DNA of 64,000 bases from Erythroxylum novogranatense (Eukaryota; Streptophyta; Magnoliopsida; Malpighiales; Erythroxylaceae). The notes beneath the pieces were generated by a model. That model was not told the origin of the DNA. It saw only the letters and a program-made list of their open reading frames with translations, and made no database searches. The position numbers were made by a program, and so were the translations under genes. Below, piece after piece: positions 21,591 to 32,100 of the stretch; positions within the stretch are counted from its first letter, which is position 1, and each line of letters starts with the position of its first letter. The DNA lies in contig CM057235.1 in NCBI GenBank assembly GCA_029891385.1, positions 9,233,001 through 9,297,000 on the forward strand, in the 5' to 3' direction.

Positions 21591-23215
21591 TGTTAGAGTA
21601 GTGCCCTGAAGGCAATCGCCTTTAGCGCATTTTTGTACAAAGTTGTGTACATACTTTATGAATAAATAAAGAAAGACATATTTCATTAATTTGATGTTCA
21701 TTATTTATGGATGGATATTGATCTATAAGCAAATTAATGAAGTCCATGATATATGACATAGCATGAAGGAAATTGTGATGTGATCATACTACTGAGATTC
21801 CTATCATGTGCAATTATGTCAAGATATCTAAATTATCCTAGTCATAGGATTCTTGAGGCCGGACATCGGTAATCCGGAGACTAACACATCTCAAGCTCCT
21901 TGATTTGATCAGCGGTGGATCTCGGAAGCGTAAATATGAGATATTTAGGGTTGATATGTGGATGCTTACTAGAGGTAGTAAGTACATTGGATGACTGTTA
22001 TGAGATCATCACATGGATGTCCTATTCTAATGTCGGTGATAATCTCATCATAGCGATGGTGCAGTATCCTTAGACTTGAGGTGCTCGAGGATATTTTGGA
22101 TCTTGATTACGTGCTGACTCCATTCCTTGTTGCCTTCAGAGGTTGCTCATAGGGTGGTGATTGGGTACAGCTTGAGGTATTCGAAGGTAATTGAGTAGCC
22201 AATAGAGGATTCACCACTTCTGTGATAGCAGAAGATGATACCCATGACCTCTTGTCAGGGTCATTATTTGGAAGTCTCTGGTCGGAACATATATGTCATG
22301 AAGAATGTCTTCATTGACATATTAAGTAATGAGTCCTAGGACAAGAACTGATATCACTTGGACTAGATTTGACATAGTCAGTCTAGTAAAGAGTTGACAC
22401 TTTGCCCATACTCATAACCAAGTGAGGTATAGCATGGTGAAAGGACGAATTGCACGGTAATTGTCTATGAAAAGGTTCGTGATATGGTTCATGATGAATA
22501 CATGTTCATTCGTCAAACCAATTACTTTCCGGTCAATTAGGGGTCATGATGTGTTGCTAGATACCGCTCATGACTTGCTCAGATTAAGTGTTGATCTAAG
22601 TGGCCAACATAACCAGGAACCTAATGGGTCACACGCATAAGAGTGTCTCGGAGAATTTGTAAAATAGTTTTGGACAGAGTTCCAATAAATGGAGAGCAAT
22701 CGGATTAAATGGATCCCGATGAGATCGAGATATGTCCCGATGAGATCGCGACATCGATATTGCTGAAAAAGGTTTCCGGTGGTTTTTCCATACCGGGACC
22801 CGGTAGGACCGACCCCAGTGTGACTGGACCACTTCAGCATTAATATATATATATATATTATTAATTAATTAAAGAATTAATATATATATATATATAGCAT
22901 TTACGTGGAAGAGGAGAAGAAGCATAAGAAGCTTCTTTTGGATGCTTAGTCATTAAGTACATTTAATGGCTAAAAGAGAAAATAGCTAAAGTGGAAGAGG
23001 TGATGATCGTTGGGCATAATAAGAGGGGGTTTCTAAAAAACAAAATAAGGTTCTCTTGATGATTGATCTTTGTGGCTTTTGAAGGAAGAAGATAGGTTTG
23101 AAGGAAAAGTGTTTTCCTCTCTCTTCATCTTTCATCAAGTTCTCTTCTTCACCAAGCTTCATCTCCTCTTCATCGTTGGTTTCTCATAGCTCTCCAAGGA
23201 CAAAGGTAAGAGCTA
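21591..23215 (+). repeat. 5' LTR of copia element B, 3' end missing
   Basis: Matches the 3' LTR from TGTTAGAG to GGTAAGAGCTA and then diverges abruptly. The last 221 bp of the 3' LTR (31040-31260) have no counterpart, and no consensus PBS follows. A deletion that removed the U5 end and primer site, fusing the LTR to the leader, is the simplest reading. The (TA)n tract at 22843-22896 is much shorter than in the 3' LTR. Confidence 0.85.
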
Positions 23216-24475
23216 TGAAAATGACGATGGAGAATGCTTAGAGAGGAGAAAAGATGATGATCGTATGCTTTAGAGAAAGAAACTCTTTCTTCTTCTTCAA
23301 AAACCAACGAACCTCTCTTCTTTTCTCACCCTTTTACATTTGTCTTTAACATCATTAAATGTCTACCACTTGTGTCGTATATAACGAAGAAATCATGACT
23401 AGGTCGGAGTTGCCTATTGCTTGTGACGATGATGCATGTTGTAAATGTTAATTTCGAATTCAGTGTAGAAATATTGTTTTCAAAATTTTCTTGCCCAGAT
23501 ATGTTCACAAGATGTTGTTGCATATGTCTGTGGAAGCTTGGAATTTATCAATGTGATTTGATATGGTTTTGCTAATTTATTCCCTAATGTTCTGGTTGCT
23601 GTGTTTGTGCACATTCAATGAATAGGCATGCTTGTAAATTCGAGAATAAATTGTAGAAAAATTATTTTTCGGATTTTCATTCACCGAAATGTCTCTAAGA
23701 TGTTTATGAATGTCTATGAGAATGAAAAAATGTTTTCGAGGTGATTTACTATTTATTTGAGAATTTAGTGTGTGCTGCTGGGAATAACTGTGTTGAGGAA
23801 CACAAATTCTACATTGGCTTTGTTGCTGAAGTTGGTTGAGTTTTTGATGGAAATAAATCCTAAAACAATTCATGGAGCATTTTGTGAACATTTTGTAACC
23901 TCTGTAATTTTCTCAGAATTTATTGAAATTGTTTCAATGAGTTTTTCAAGCAAAACACAGAGCTTTGCAGTTTTGAAAAAGTTGCTGGAGCTGTTTTGTT
24001 TGAAATGTATGATTGTGTATTTTTTAGTTCCAATGCCTTGGATCATTTTTAATGTGATTAAAAATGTGTTATATTGATGTTCTATGCTTTCCAAATTGAA
24101 TTTCTTGAAATTGGGTTTCCAAAAATTTTCGGATGTCAAATATGTCACATTAGCCTCTCGTTAGTGTATTTCGTTGTCCTGATTATTTTGGCCGTCACAA
24201 TTTTGTGACCAGTGCCGAAGTAATCTTGATAAAATGTAGACTAGCTAGAGATACTTAGGGTGATAGTTTGATATTCTCAAATTATTTGGAAATCTAAATG
24301 AATAAGAGTGTATTCATCAATTTCAAGTTTTTCATGTATAGTTTGACTATATATGGTAAGCAACAATGAAAGTGTTTCATTGGTACATCAAGGTAAAGTG
24401 TATTACACTTGGTATTGAGAATTTGAACTGCACGGATTGAGAAATTAGCCGATTAGATAGCAATTCCACATGGAC
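23216..24475 (+). mobile_element. Copia B leader, upstream part
   Basis: Non-coding, AT-rich. Words such as TTCAAAATTTTCTTG and GAAATTGTTTCAATGAG resemble the first part of the copia C interior (56700-56900). This suggests genuine leader and not an unrelated insertion. A weak TTGGTATTGAG at 24410-24420 resembles a PBS but is too degenerate to call. Open frames here on both strands are not supported. Confidence 0.5.
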
Positions 24476-24686
24476 AAGTCGACTAGTACATGCATAAGTC
24501 GACTTGTATGCTCGGATAAGTCGACTTACACATGCACAAGTCGACTTGTCCGTGTACTGTAGACAAGTAAGTCGACTTGCACAATCGTATAAATCGACTT
24601 GCGTTACAGATAGCATAAGTCGACTTACACATGCATAAGTCGATCGACACACTAACATAAGTCGACTTACATATACAAGTCGACTT
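24476..24686. repeat. AAGTCGACTT palindrome array (10 copies)
   Basis: Ten copies of AAGTCGACTT or one- to two-base variants start at 24476, 24496, 24518, 24538, 24569, 24591, 24617, 24637, 24659 and 24677. Seven are exact. Spacings are mostly 18-26 bp, near two helical turns. Linkers often read ACACATGC or ACATGCAT. Minus-strand open frames over the array only reflect the repeat. Confidence 0.9.
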
Positions 24687-24877
24687 ACAACATCTGAAAG
24701 GTGGGATGATGGATGATTTTAGGTATAGACTCAATGTGATTGATGAAATACCTAAATCATTCCATATAGTTATAGTAACTATAATCCTACGACTTGGAGA
24801 AGAAGAAGATGAGACACGAAAACCCACACATCATATGAAAACTAACGCCTTCCATTAATATGGGAGAACGAGTTCTT

Positions 24878-25284
24878 ATAGAGTTGGGTTGTTGGGTAAA
24901 CCCAAGCTCACTCTATCGGATATGTTGAATCATGAAAATAAGATTTTCGATTAATGGGTCGGTTTTCACTAGAAGCGTTGATTTGTTGAGTAAACTCAAG
25001 GTCAGCGTGGGCGAGGTGAAATTGGGTAGTGTACATCGGATATACGCAGCGCAGAGAGTTGATAACCCAATGTGTGTGCATACATCACGAGTTGATAGCA
25101 CTCGTCGATAGTTGCATCTATGAAGCAAATGGTATGACCGATACCTGCCGATAGATCTAAAGTGGCTTATTGGGTAAACACAAGGTTATTTTAGTAATGT
25201 CGGATATCTATGATGCAATTGGTATGACCGATACCTACCGATTGACCTAAGATGGCTGCTTGGGTAAACCCAAGGTCATTTTAG
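24878..25284 (+). other. Cluster of four covarying hairpins in copia B leader
   Basis: Cores of the form TTGRGYAAACYCAA lie at 24892-24905, 24986-24999, 25170-25183 (one mismatch) and 25260-25273. Each has an outer stem: 24878-24884 with 24910-24916, 24975-24981 with 25002-25008, 25157-25166 with 25185-25194, and 25247-25256 with 25275-25284. The loop is always TAAA here. Base changes between copies keep pairing. The last two lie in a 90-bp direct repeat (25121-25210, 25211-25300). The cluster ends 178 bases before the gag start. Confidence 0.7.
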
Positions 25285-25300
25285 TAATGTCGGATATCAA
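25121..25300. repeat. 90-bp tandem direct repeat (2 units)
   Basis: Units 25121-25210 and 25211-25300 differ at few positions. Each holds a small hairpin GGTAT-GACCG-ATACC and one TTGGGTAAAC-type hairpin. They lie in the leader just upstream of gag. Confidence 0.85.
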
Positions 25301-25461
25301 CCCACTAGGACATTTTGTCATAATGTTTCTTGGATTCGTACTGAGGGTTATGGATTCTTTGAAACTAGTGGGAGCTATATGCATGTCATGCAAGTCCTTA
25401 TGATCATGCATGTAATTCTATTCTAACATTCTTTCTCTCTTTTCCCTATAGGTTATTGAAG

Positions 25462-26312
25462 ATGACTTCAAGTGTGAACTTGCGCTTCAACATGGACTCG
25501 AACAAATTAATGGACCCAACTTTCTAGATTGGTGAAAATCGAGAATTGTTCTCGTGTCGAGGCGGGATATGTCCTAGATGTTTCACTTCTGATCCACTGC
25601 TGCCGATGCTTGATGAGGATCGAAAGCATATCGTAAGCATCTTAAGGGCGGTGACATGGCTACACGCATTATGCTCGCATCTATGTCACGGAGTGCGAGC
25701 GGCGTGAGTCTATGGATGCTAATACCATAGTGTTTCATCTTAGAAAGTTTGTTTGATGAGCAAGCTCGGTCTGAAAGGTTCGAGACCTCGAGGCTACTCT
25801 TCACTACTAAGATGAATCCAAGTTCATCTACAGTGCAGTATGCACTGAAGATGAATGGGTATATTAAGAGGTTGGCTGTCTTAGGTTTTGTTATGGATTA
25901 TGAATTAAGTGTTGACTTAATTCTGGTTGGATTGTCTGATAGTTATTCACAGTTTGTGTTAAACTATCGGATGAACCAAATATCCACGACAATCCTTGAG
26001 TTGATCAATCTGCTCAAGACAGCAGAGCAAGCTATCAAGAAGGATAACAAGCAAGTGTTTATGGTGGACTCTTCTTCTGGTTCAAAGAAAAAGAAGCTGA
26101 AGAAGAAAAGGTCTAAGAAACCGAAAGGAAGTGTAGCCAAGAAGAAAATCAAAGAAACTGCACCAAAAGGAACTTGCTTCCATTGTGGCAAGACTGGCCA
26201 CTGGAAGCGGAACTGTAAAGTCTATCCGGAAGAATTAAAGCAGAAGAAGGCATCAGATGCCTCAACTTCTTCAGGTATGTTTGTCATTGAGGTTAATCTG
26301 TTTCGACCATAA
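25462..26312 (+). pseudogene. Copia B gag
   Basis: The ATG at 25462 begins MTSSVNLRFNMDSNKLMD, the usual start for this copia clade, but TAG follows after 21 codons. Frames then shift with small deletions until the open frame 25749-26312. There the late capsid region is intact (FDEQARSERFETSRLLF, VQYALKMNGYIKRL, ELINLLKTAEQAIK). A Lys-rich stretch and a CCHC zinc knuckle (CFHCGKTGHWKRNC, 26175-26216) follow. Gag packages element RNA; the knuckle binds it. The open frame ends just before the protease. Confidence 0.85.
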
Positions 26313-26495
26313 CATATGGGTATTAGATACGGTTGTGGCTCACATATATACAACGATATCACGGGGCCTCGGGGACGATGAACAACTCATGAAGGAGAGA
26401 TAGACTGCGTGTAGGAAATGGAGCAAAGTTCTTTGCATTAGCAGTAGGAACTTACTTTTGTCACTCCCCATCGGGCTTGTAATTAAATTGGATGA
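26313..26495 (+). pseudogene. Copia B protease remnant
   Basis: The place of the D-T-G active site is visible as GTATTAGATACGGTTGTGGC at about 26320-26339, where a base loss shifts the frame. What follows (CACATATATACAACGATATC and GTAGGAAATGGAGCAAAG) matches the usual protease downstream of the active site. The frame is broken in several places. The enzyme would have cut the gag-pol polyprotein. Confidence 0.65.
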
Positions 26496-27311
26496 ATGTT
26501 ATTTTGTACTGTATTAACAAAGAACATATTATACATTTCTTGTTTAAATAGAAATGGTTTCCATTTGACTTTTAGTAACAATGGTTGTTCTATTAGTTTG
26601 AATGGAATGCTTTATGGTCTTGGTACATTATGCAATGGAATTTACATATTAGATATGTCACATCCAAGTATGAATGTCAATGACACGAATAGACATAAAC
26701 GAGATAATTTAAAATCAACTTACTTATGGCATTGTCGCCTTGGCCATATAAATGAGAGACGCATAGCTAAGCTCCATAAGAGTGGTAGTTTAGGGTCATT
26801 TGATTATGAATCATATGACACATGTGAATCTTGTTTATTAGGCAAGATGACTAAATTACCCTTTAAGGAAAGGGTGAGCGGCGATTGGAGTATTAGACCT
26901 AATACATTCAAATGTATGTGGTCCGATGTCCATCCATGCGAAGTGGTTGTCTTTACTTCATTACCTTTATCGATGATTATTCTCGATATGGGTACTGATG
27001 TCGATGAGATACAAATCAAAGCATTTGAAAAGTTCAAACAATTCAGAAATGAAGTAGAAAACCAACTTGGGAAAAGTATCAAGACATTACGATTAGATCG
27101 TGGTGGGGAATACTTAGACCAACAGTTTTTGGATTATCTCAGAGATAATGGGATTTTATCTCAATGGACTCCTCCTTACACACCACAGCATAATGGTGTG
27201 GCAGAAAGGAGAAATCGAACCTTGTTAGACATGGTACGATCGATGATGGGCTTTGCAAAGTTACCAAAATCCTTTTGGGGTATGCAATCGAGACAATTGT
27301 TTACTTGCTAA
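26496..27311 (+). pseudogene. Copia B integrase, N-terminal and core
   Basis: 271 codons. It begins inside the protease tail (LTKNILYISCLNRNGFHLTF), then the zinc-binding GAG-pre-integrase domain (LWHCRLGHINERRI... CESCLLGKM), then the DDE core. The catalytic Asp (MWSDVHP), second Asp (LRLDRGGEYLD) and Glu (PQHNGVAERRNRTLLD) are all visible, but the segment after the first Asp is scrambled by paired frame changes. A frameshift near 27290 ends the frame within SFWG, after which the next frame takes over. Confidence 0.85.
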
Positions 27312-27630
27312 GCGAGTTCCATCAAAGCGATTGATGTTACTCCATATGAGATGTGGACTAACAAAGACCCTATCTTACTCATTTGAAAGTTTGGGGTTAT
27401 CACCTTATGTGAAGCGGATACAGTCAAATAAACTTGATGCAAAGTCTGGCAAGTGTTTGTTTGTAGGATATCCTAAAGAAACAATGGGATATCAATTCTA
27501 CCTTGCTGAAGAACAAAAGGTGTTTGTTTCGAAACATGCTGTCTTTTTAGAGAAAGAGTTTCTTTTACAAGAAGGCGGTGGGAGCAAAATTGAACTTGAA
27601 GAAGTTCAAGATGCTCGAAACGAGCCTTGA
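27253..27630 (+). pseudogene. Copia B integrase C-terminal part
   Basis: 125 codons in the next frame, starting inside the overlap. The true continuation runs LAKRVPSKRLM, then a second slip, then YVKRIQSNKLDAKSGKCLFV and GYPKETMGYQFYLAEEQKVF, the conserved tail of copia integrases. It ends in an acidic linker (SKIELEEVQDARNEP) ahead of RT and stops 4 bases into the start of the RT frame. Confidence 0.8.
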
Positions 27631-28802
27631 ATCAACTGCCTGAACTTGAAACTGTGACTCATACAGATGAATTAATAGTTCAACCTTCTACAACACACGA
27701 AGTTCATAGGTCACGTAGGATACGCTCTGTTCCCGAGAGATATGGATTTCTCGTGAATGAACAGAATGACGTATTGCTCATAGAAGATAATGAGCCTACC
27801 ACCTATGAAGAGGTTCTGACGAGTTCAGAATCTGAGAAATGGCTTCATGCCATGCAGGCTGGAATGGATTCCATGTATGAAAACCAAGTATGGACTTTGG
27901 TTGAGGCACCCGAAGGAATCAAACCCATAGGGTGTAAATGGGTTTTCAAAAAGAAAACCGACATGGATGGTAATGTGATTACCTATAAAGCAAGGCTTGT
28001 GGCTAAAGGTTTTCGTCAAAGACAAGGAATTGACTATGATGAGACCTTCAGCCCAGTAGCAATGCTTAAATCCATTAGGATACTCCTAGCCATTGTCACT
28101 CATTATGACTATGAGATATGGCAAATGGATGTGAAGGCAGCTTTCCTAAATGGAAATCTAGCTGAGGATGTGTATATGACACAACCTGAGGGCTTCACCT
28201 CCTATGATGGCGAAAAGGTATGCAAGCTTCAGAAATCCATCTATGGATTGAAACAAGCATCCCGAAGTTGGAATATTCGTTTTGATGAGGTAATCAAAGA
28301 GTTTGGTTTCTCACAAAATCCGGATGAACACTGTGTGTATAAGAAGGTTAATGGGACTGCAATCGTATTCCTTGTGCTGTATGTAGATGAAATAATATTG
28401 CTAGGAAACGATGTCTCTATGCTACAATCGGTGAAGATTTGGCTGTCCAAACAATTTGTCATGAAAGACCTTGGTGAAGCAACTTATATCCTTGGGATAA
28501 AGATCTATAGAGATAGATCAAAAAGGTTGCTTGGTCTTTCACAATCAACGTACATAGACAAGATGCTAAAGAGGTTTAGCATGGAGCAATCCAAGAGAGG
28601 GTACCTTCCCGTGACTCATGGGATAACACTGTCGAAATCTATGTGTCCTAAGACACAAGATGAGAGGATGCGCATGAGTATGATCCCGTATGCATCTGCG
28701 GTAAGATCTATCATGTATGCAATGTTATGTACGAGACCCGATGTATCATATGCTCTAAGTGTTACGAGCAGATACCAGTCGGATCCTGGTGAGGGTCACT
28801 AG
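27627..28802 (+). pseudogene. Copia B reverse transcriptase (YVDD changed to YVDE)
   Basis: 391 codons. The RVT_2-type domain is nearly complete: WLHAMQAGMDSMYENQVWTL, GCKWVFKKKTDMDGNV, YKARLVAKGFRQRQGIDYDE, the palm WQMDVKAAFLNGNL, and LQKSIYGLKQASRSWN. The catalytic box reads LYVDEIILLGND at 28377-28412: the second Asp of YVDD is Glu, which should cripple polymerase activity. After the thumb (KDLGEATYILGIKIYRDR) the frame ends at a TAG after DPGEGH, where copia elements normally continue HW. Confidence 0.9.
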
Positions 28803-29231
28803 GTGGCTGTCAAGAATATCTTCAAGTACTTGCGAAGGACTAAGGATGTTTTCTTGATATATGGAGATGGAGATGATCTCAAAGTGAGCGGGTATATAGA
28901 TGCCAGTTTTCAATTTGATAAGGATGATTCCAAATTCCAATCAGGTTATGTATTCACACTGAATGGCGGGGCAGTTAGTTGGAAGAGTTCTAAATAAGAG
29001 ACAACTGCCGATTCAATGACCGAGGCAGAGTACATTGCCGCTTCAGAAGTAGAAAAGAAAGCAGTTTGGATCAAAAAGTTCATTACTGAACTTGGTGTGG
29101 TTCCTAGCTGTGATGGGCCCATGCAGTTGTTTTGTGACAACAATGGGGCTATTCTGCAGCGAAAGAACCAAGGTCTCATCAACGATCCAAACACGTACTC
29201 ATGCAGATATCATCGATCGGGGAGATCATAG
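28803..29231 (+). pseudogene. Copia B RNase H
   Basis: This reads on in phase with RT after the TAG: VKNIFKYLRRTKDVFLIYG, SGYIDASFQ (first acidic residue), FTLNGGAVSWKSSK, then a TAA at 28996. It continues with TEAEYIAASEVEKKAVWIKK and MQLFCDNNGAI. The D-E-D residues are present, so loss is by stops only. After about 29195 a small indel breaks the last part (NKHI-like region). The element then runs to the polypurine tract at 29370-29380. Confidence 0.85.
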
Positions 29232-29380
29232 GGCGGTGATGTCGGATCGAGAGAATTCCCACCGAAGCGAATATTGTTGATCCGTTGACAAAGCCATTAT
29301 CACAAAAGAGTTTTGATTCTCATGTACTCGCTTTATGGTATTAGATATCAAGGCGATTGGCTTTAGGTCAAGTGGGAGAT

Positions 29381-30670
29381 TGTTAGAGTAGTGCCACAAG
29401 GCAATCACCTTTAGCGCATTTTTGTATAAAGTTGTGTACATACTTTATGAATAAATAAAGAAAGGCATATTTCATTAATTTGATGTTCATTATTTATGAA
29501 TGGATATTGATCTATAAGCAAATTAATGAAGTCTATGATATATGACATAGCATGAAGGAAATTGTGATGTGATCATACTAAAGATTCCTATCATGTGCAA
29601 TTATGTCAAGATCTAAATTATCCTAGTCATAGGATTCTTGAGGCTGGACATCGGTAATCCGGAGAGACTAGCACATCTCAAGCTCCTTGATTTGATCAAA
29701 CAGTGGATCTCAGAAGCTGTAAATATGAGATATTTAGGGTTGAGATGTGGATGCTTACTAGAGGTAGTGAGTACATTGGATGACCTGCTATGAGATCATC
29801 ACATGGATGTGCTATTCTAATGTCAGTGATAATCTCATCATAGCAATGGTGCAAGTATCCGTAGAATTGAGGTGCTCAAGGATATCTTGGATACTGATTT
29901 TGTGCTTTGACTCCATTCCTTGTTGCCTTACAGAGGTTGCTCATAGGGTGGTGATTGGGTAAAGTTTAGGGTATTCAAAGGTAATTGAATAGCCAATAGA
30001 GGATTCACCACTTCTGTGATAGCAGAAGATGATACCCATGGCCTCTTGTCAGGGTCATTACTTGGAAGTCTCTGGCCGGAGCATATATTTCATGAAGAAT
30101 GTCTTCATTGACATATTAAGTAATGAGTCCTAGGACAAGAACTGATATCACTTGGACTAGATTTGACATAGTCAGTCTAGTAAAGAGTTGACACTTTGCC
30201 CATACTCATAACCAAGTGGGGTATAGCATGGTGAAAGGACGAATTGCACGGTAATTGTCTATGGAAAGGTTTGTGATATGGTTCATGATGAATACATTTT
30301 CATTCGTCAAACCAATTACTTTCCGGTCAATTAGGGGTCATGATGTGTTGCTAGATACCGCTCATGACTTGCTCAGATTAAGTGTTGATCTAAGTGGCCA
30401 ACATAACCGGGAACCTAATGGGTCACACGCATAAGAGTGTCTCAGAGAATTTGTAAAATAGTTTTGGACAGAGTTCCAATAAATAGAGAGCAATCAGATT
30501 AAATGGATTCCGATGAGATCGAGATATGTCCCGATGAGATCGCAACATCGATATTGCTGAAAAAGGTTTCTGGTGGTTTTTTCATATCGGGACGGTAGGA
30601 CCGATCCAGTGTGATGGACCACTTGACATTAATATATATATATATATATATATATTATTAATTAATTAAA

Positions 30671-30722
<52 letters not shown>

Positions 30723-31260
30723 CATTTACGTGGAAGAGGAGAAGAAGCATAAGAAGCTTCTTTTGGATGCTTAGTCATTAAGTACATTTAATGGCTAAAA
30801 GAGAAAATAGCTAAAGTGGAAGAGGTGATGATCGTTGGGCATAATAAGAGGGGGTTTCTAAAAAACAAAATAAGGTTCTCTTGATGATTGATCTTCGTGG
30901 CTTTTGAAGGAAGAAGATAGGTTTGAAGGAAAAGTGTTTTCCTCTCTCTTCATCTTTCATCAAGTTCTCTTCTTCACCAAGCTTCATCTCCTCTTCATCG
31001 TTGGTTTCTTAAGCTCTCCAAGGACAAAGGTAAGAGCTAGCACTCTTTAATTTGTTCTAGCTATTCCCGGGTCAAAGGGTTTGTCCCGGTTAGGTTTTCC
31101 GATCTCTGCGAGGATACCGTTAGAGACGGTCTCCTTGGGCCGTTATGGTTTGAGTTTGTTGTATAGACACATGAATCCTAGCTTTCGGGAAGGTCCCGGA
31201 ATAAAAATTTTTGTTTTCCGCACCGTGGGCATGTGATTCTCACACCGGGATTTTCCTACA
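29381..31260 (+). repeat. 3' LTR of copia element B
   Basis: 1880 bp, TGTTAGAG to TTCCTACA, preceded by AAGTGGGAGAT. Shares high identity with 21591-23215. It includes a very long (TA)n tract (30630-30720), a TTTAATGGCTAAAAGAG block, and the possible splice donor AAAGGTAAGAG at 31026-31036. Followed by GTTAT. Confidence 0.93.
30630..30720. repeat. (TA)n microsatellite in 3' LTR of copia B
   Basis: Two runs of TA dinucleotides around an ATTAATTAATTAAAG core. The 5' LTR has the same architecture with about half the length, a direct view of slippage since insertion. Confidence 0.95.
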
Positions 31261-31265
31261 GTTAT

Positions 31266-32100
31266 ATGGATGGAATGCCTGTGAGGAGCATGAAATACCT
31301 TTTGGGTAATTGGTGATCTATTATGTAGGTGTCGACTTTTCTAACTCCACTGATGCTAACTATTTTGGAATTTGAATGATAGTAGTTTGATCATGGTCTC
31401 GATCTGCTCGAAAGTTGAATTAGGAAAATTGAGATCTACAACATGATCATTTGATAATACAAGAAGACCATGATTGTTGTAAGGTTTTGCTCAGCACTAA
31501 TAATTTGGACTTGGAGTTGTAATCTTTTAGATAAGGGGGATCATCTACTCTAATTTTTAAATCCAAAGTAGTTGTAATGATGACACTTCCATTGTTAAGA
31601 GTAGTTAAGAAGGTACCAATCAAAGCATTTTGGTACATTATTTAGGCAATGTCAAAAAGAGATATTCGAGTCGTATTTGGAATCCCATTTCTTTCATAGA
31701 GGGTGAGAACAAGTCTAATAGCACCAACATTTAGATGAGTATGATTATGATCTCTCTAAAGAGAGATGAGCTCTTTGGGGATTTCTAATTTCACATATTG
31801 TTTTTTAGAGGTTTCTTTTAAACCACATCATTCTAGAAAAGAATTTTGAATGATCTCCTTTACTTTAGGATGATTAGTTGTGAGAATAGTATGAATTCCT
31901 CAAATCCAAGAACAATTACAAGAATATTTATTGTATGGAATTAATAGGGAAGAAAAGTATCATTGATATGACTTTCCTCATGAAGATGAGTAATTTCAAC
32001 TAGGTTCTCTAATCTATAAAGTTTTTTTAACACTTGAAAAAAGATTAGCTATAGATAAAGTAGAAGAACGATGAATAGGCCCTATAGGTAAGGATTGACT
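31266..32100 (-). pseudogene. Pararetrovirus movement protein, upstream half
   Basis: Minus-strand translation shows KKQYVKLEIPKELISL, HLNVGAIRLVLTLYERNGIP and, in the open piece 31638-31447, NALIGTFLTTLNNGSVIITT followed by LDLKIRVDDPPYL. These words and their order are typical of caulimovirid 30K-type movement proteins, which open plasmodesmata. The frame is interrupted by stops. It runs into copia element B at 31265 and resumes at 21590. Its start is not clear; coding style fades near 32100. Confidence 0.65.

Larger units (their letters stand above)
21591..31260 (+). mobile_element. Copia retrotransposon B, full-length, decayed (TSD GTTAT)
   Basis: 9670 bp from TGTTAGAG to TTCCTACA with perfect 5-bp duplicates. 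Order: 5' LTR (21591-23215, end deleted), long leader with a palindrome array and hairpins, gag, protease remnant, integrase, RT, RNase H, polypurine tract, and 3' LTR (29381-31260). The gag-integrase-RT order is that of Ty1/copia. The coding part is closely like TNT1-94-type annotated plant elements. Several stops, a frameshift in the protease, and an RT catalytic change make it inactive. It was inserted in the pararetrovirus movement protein region in opposite orientation. Confidence 0.93.

Noticed and set aside
24410..24420. TTGGTATTGAG as PBS of copia B
   Set aside because: Only partly matches TGGTATCAGAGC and is far from the LTR break at 23215; too weak to call.
23216..24475. A separate transposon inserted in the copia B 5' LTR
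   Set aside because: No terminal repeats or target duplicate found, and the missing LTR end does not reappear downstream; leader fused by deletion is simpler.
24377..24827. Cys/Thr-rich minus-strand frames
   Set aside because: They translate the AAGTCGACTT array (repeated KSTY words) and are not proteins.
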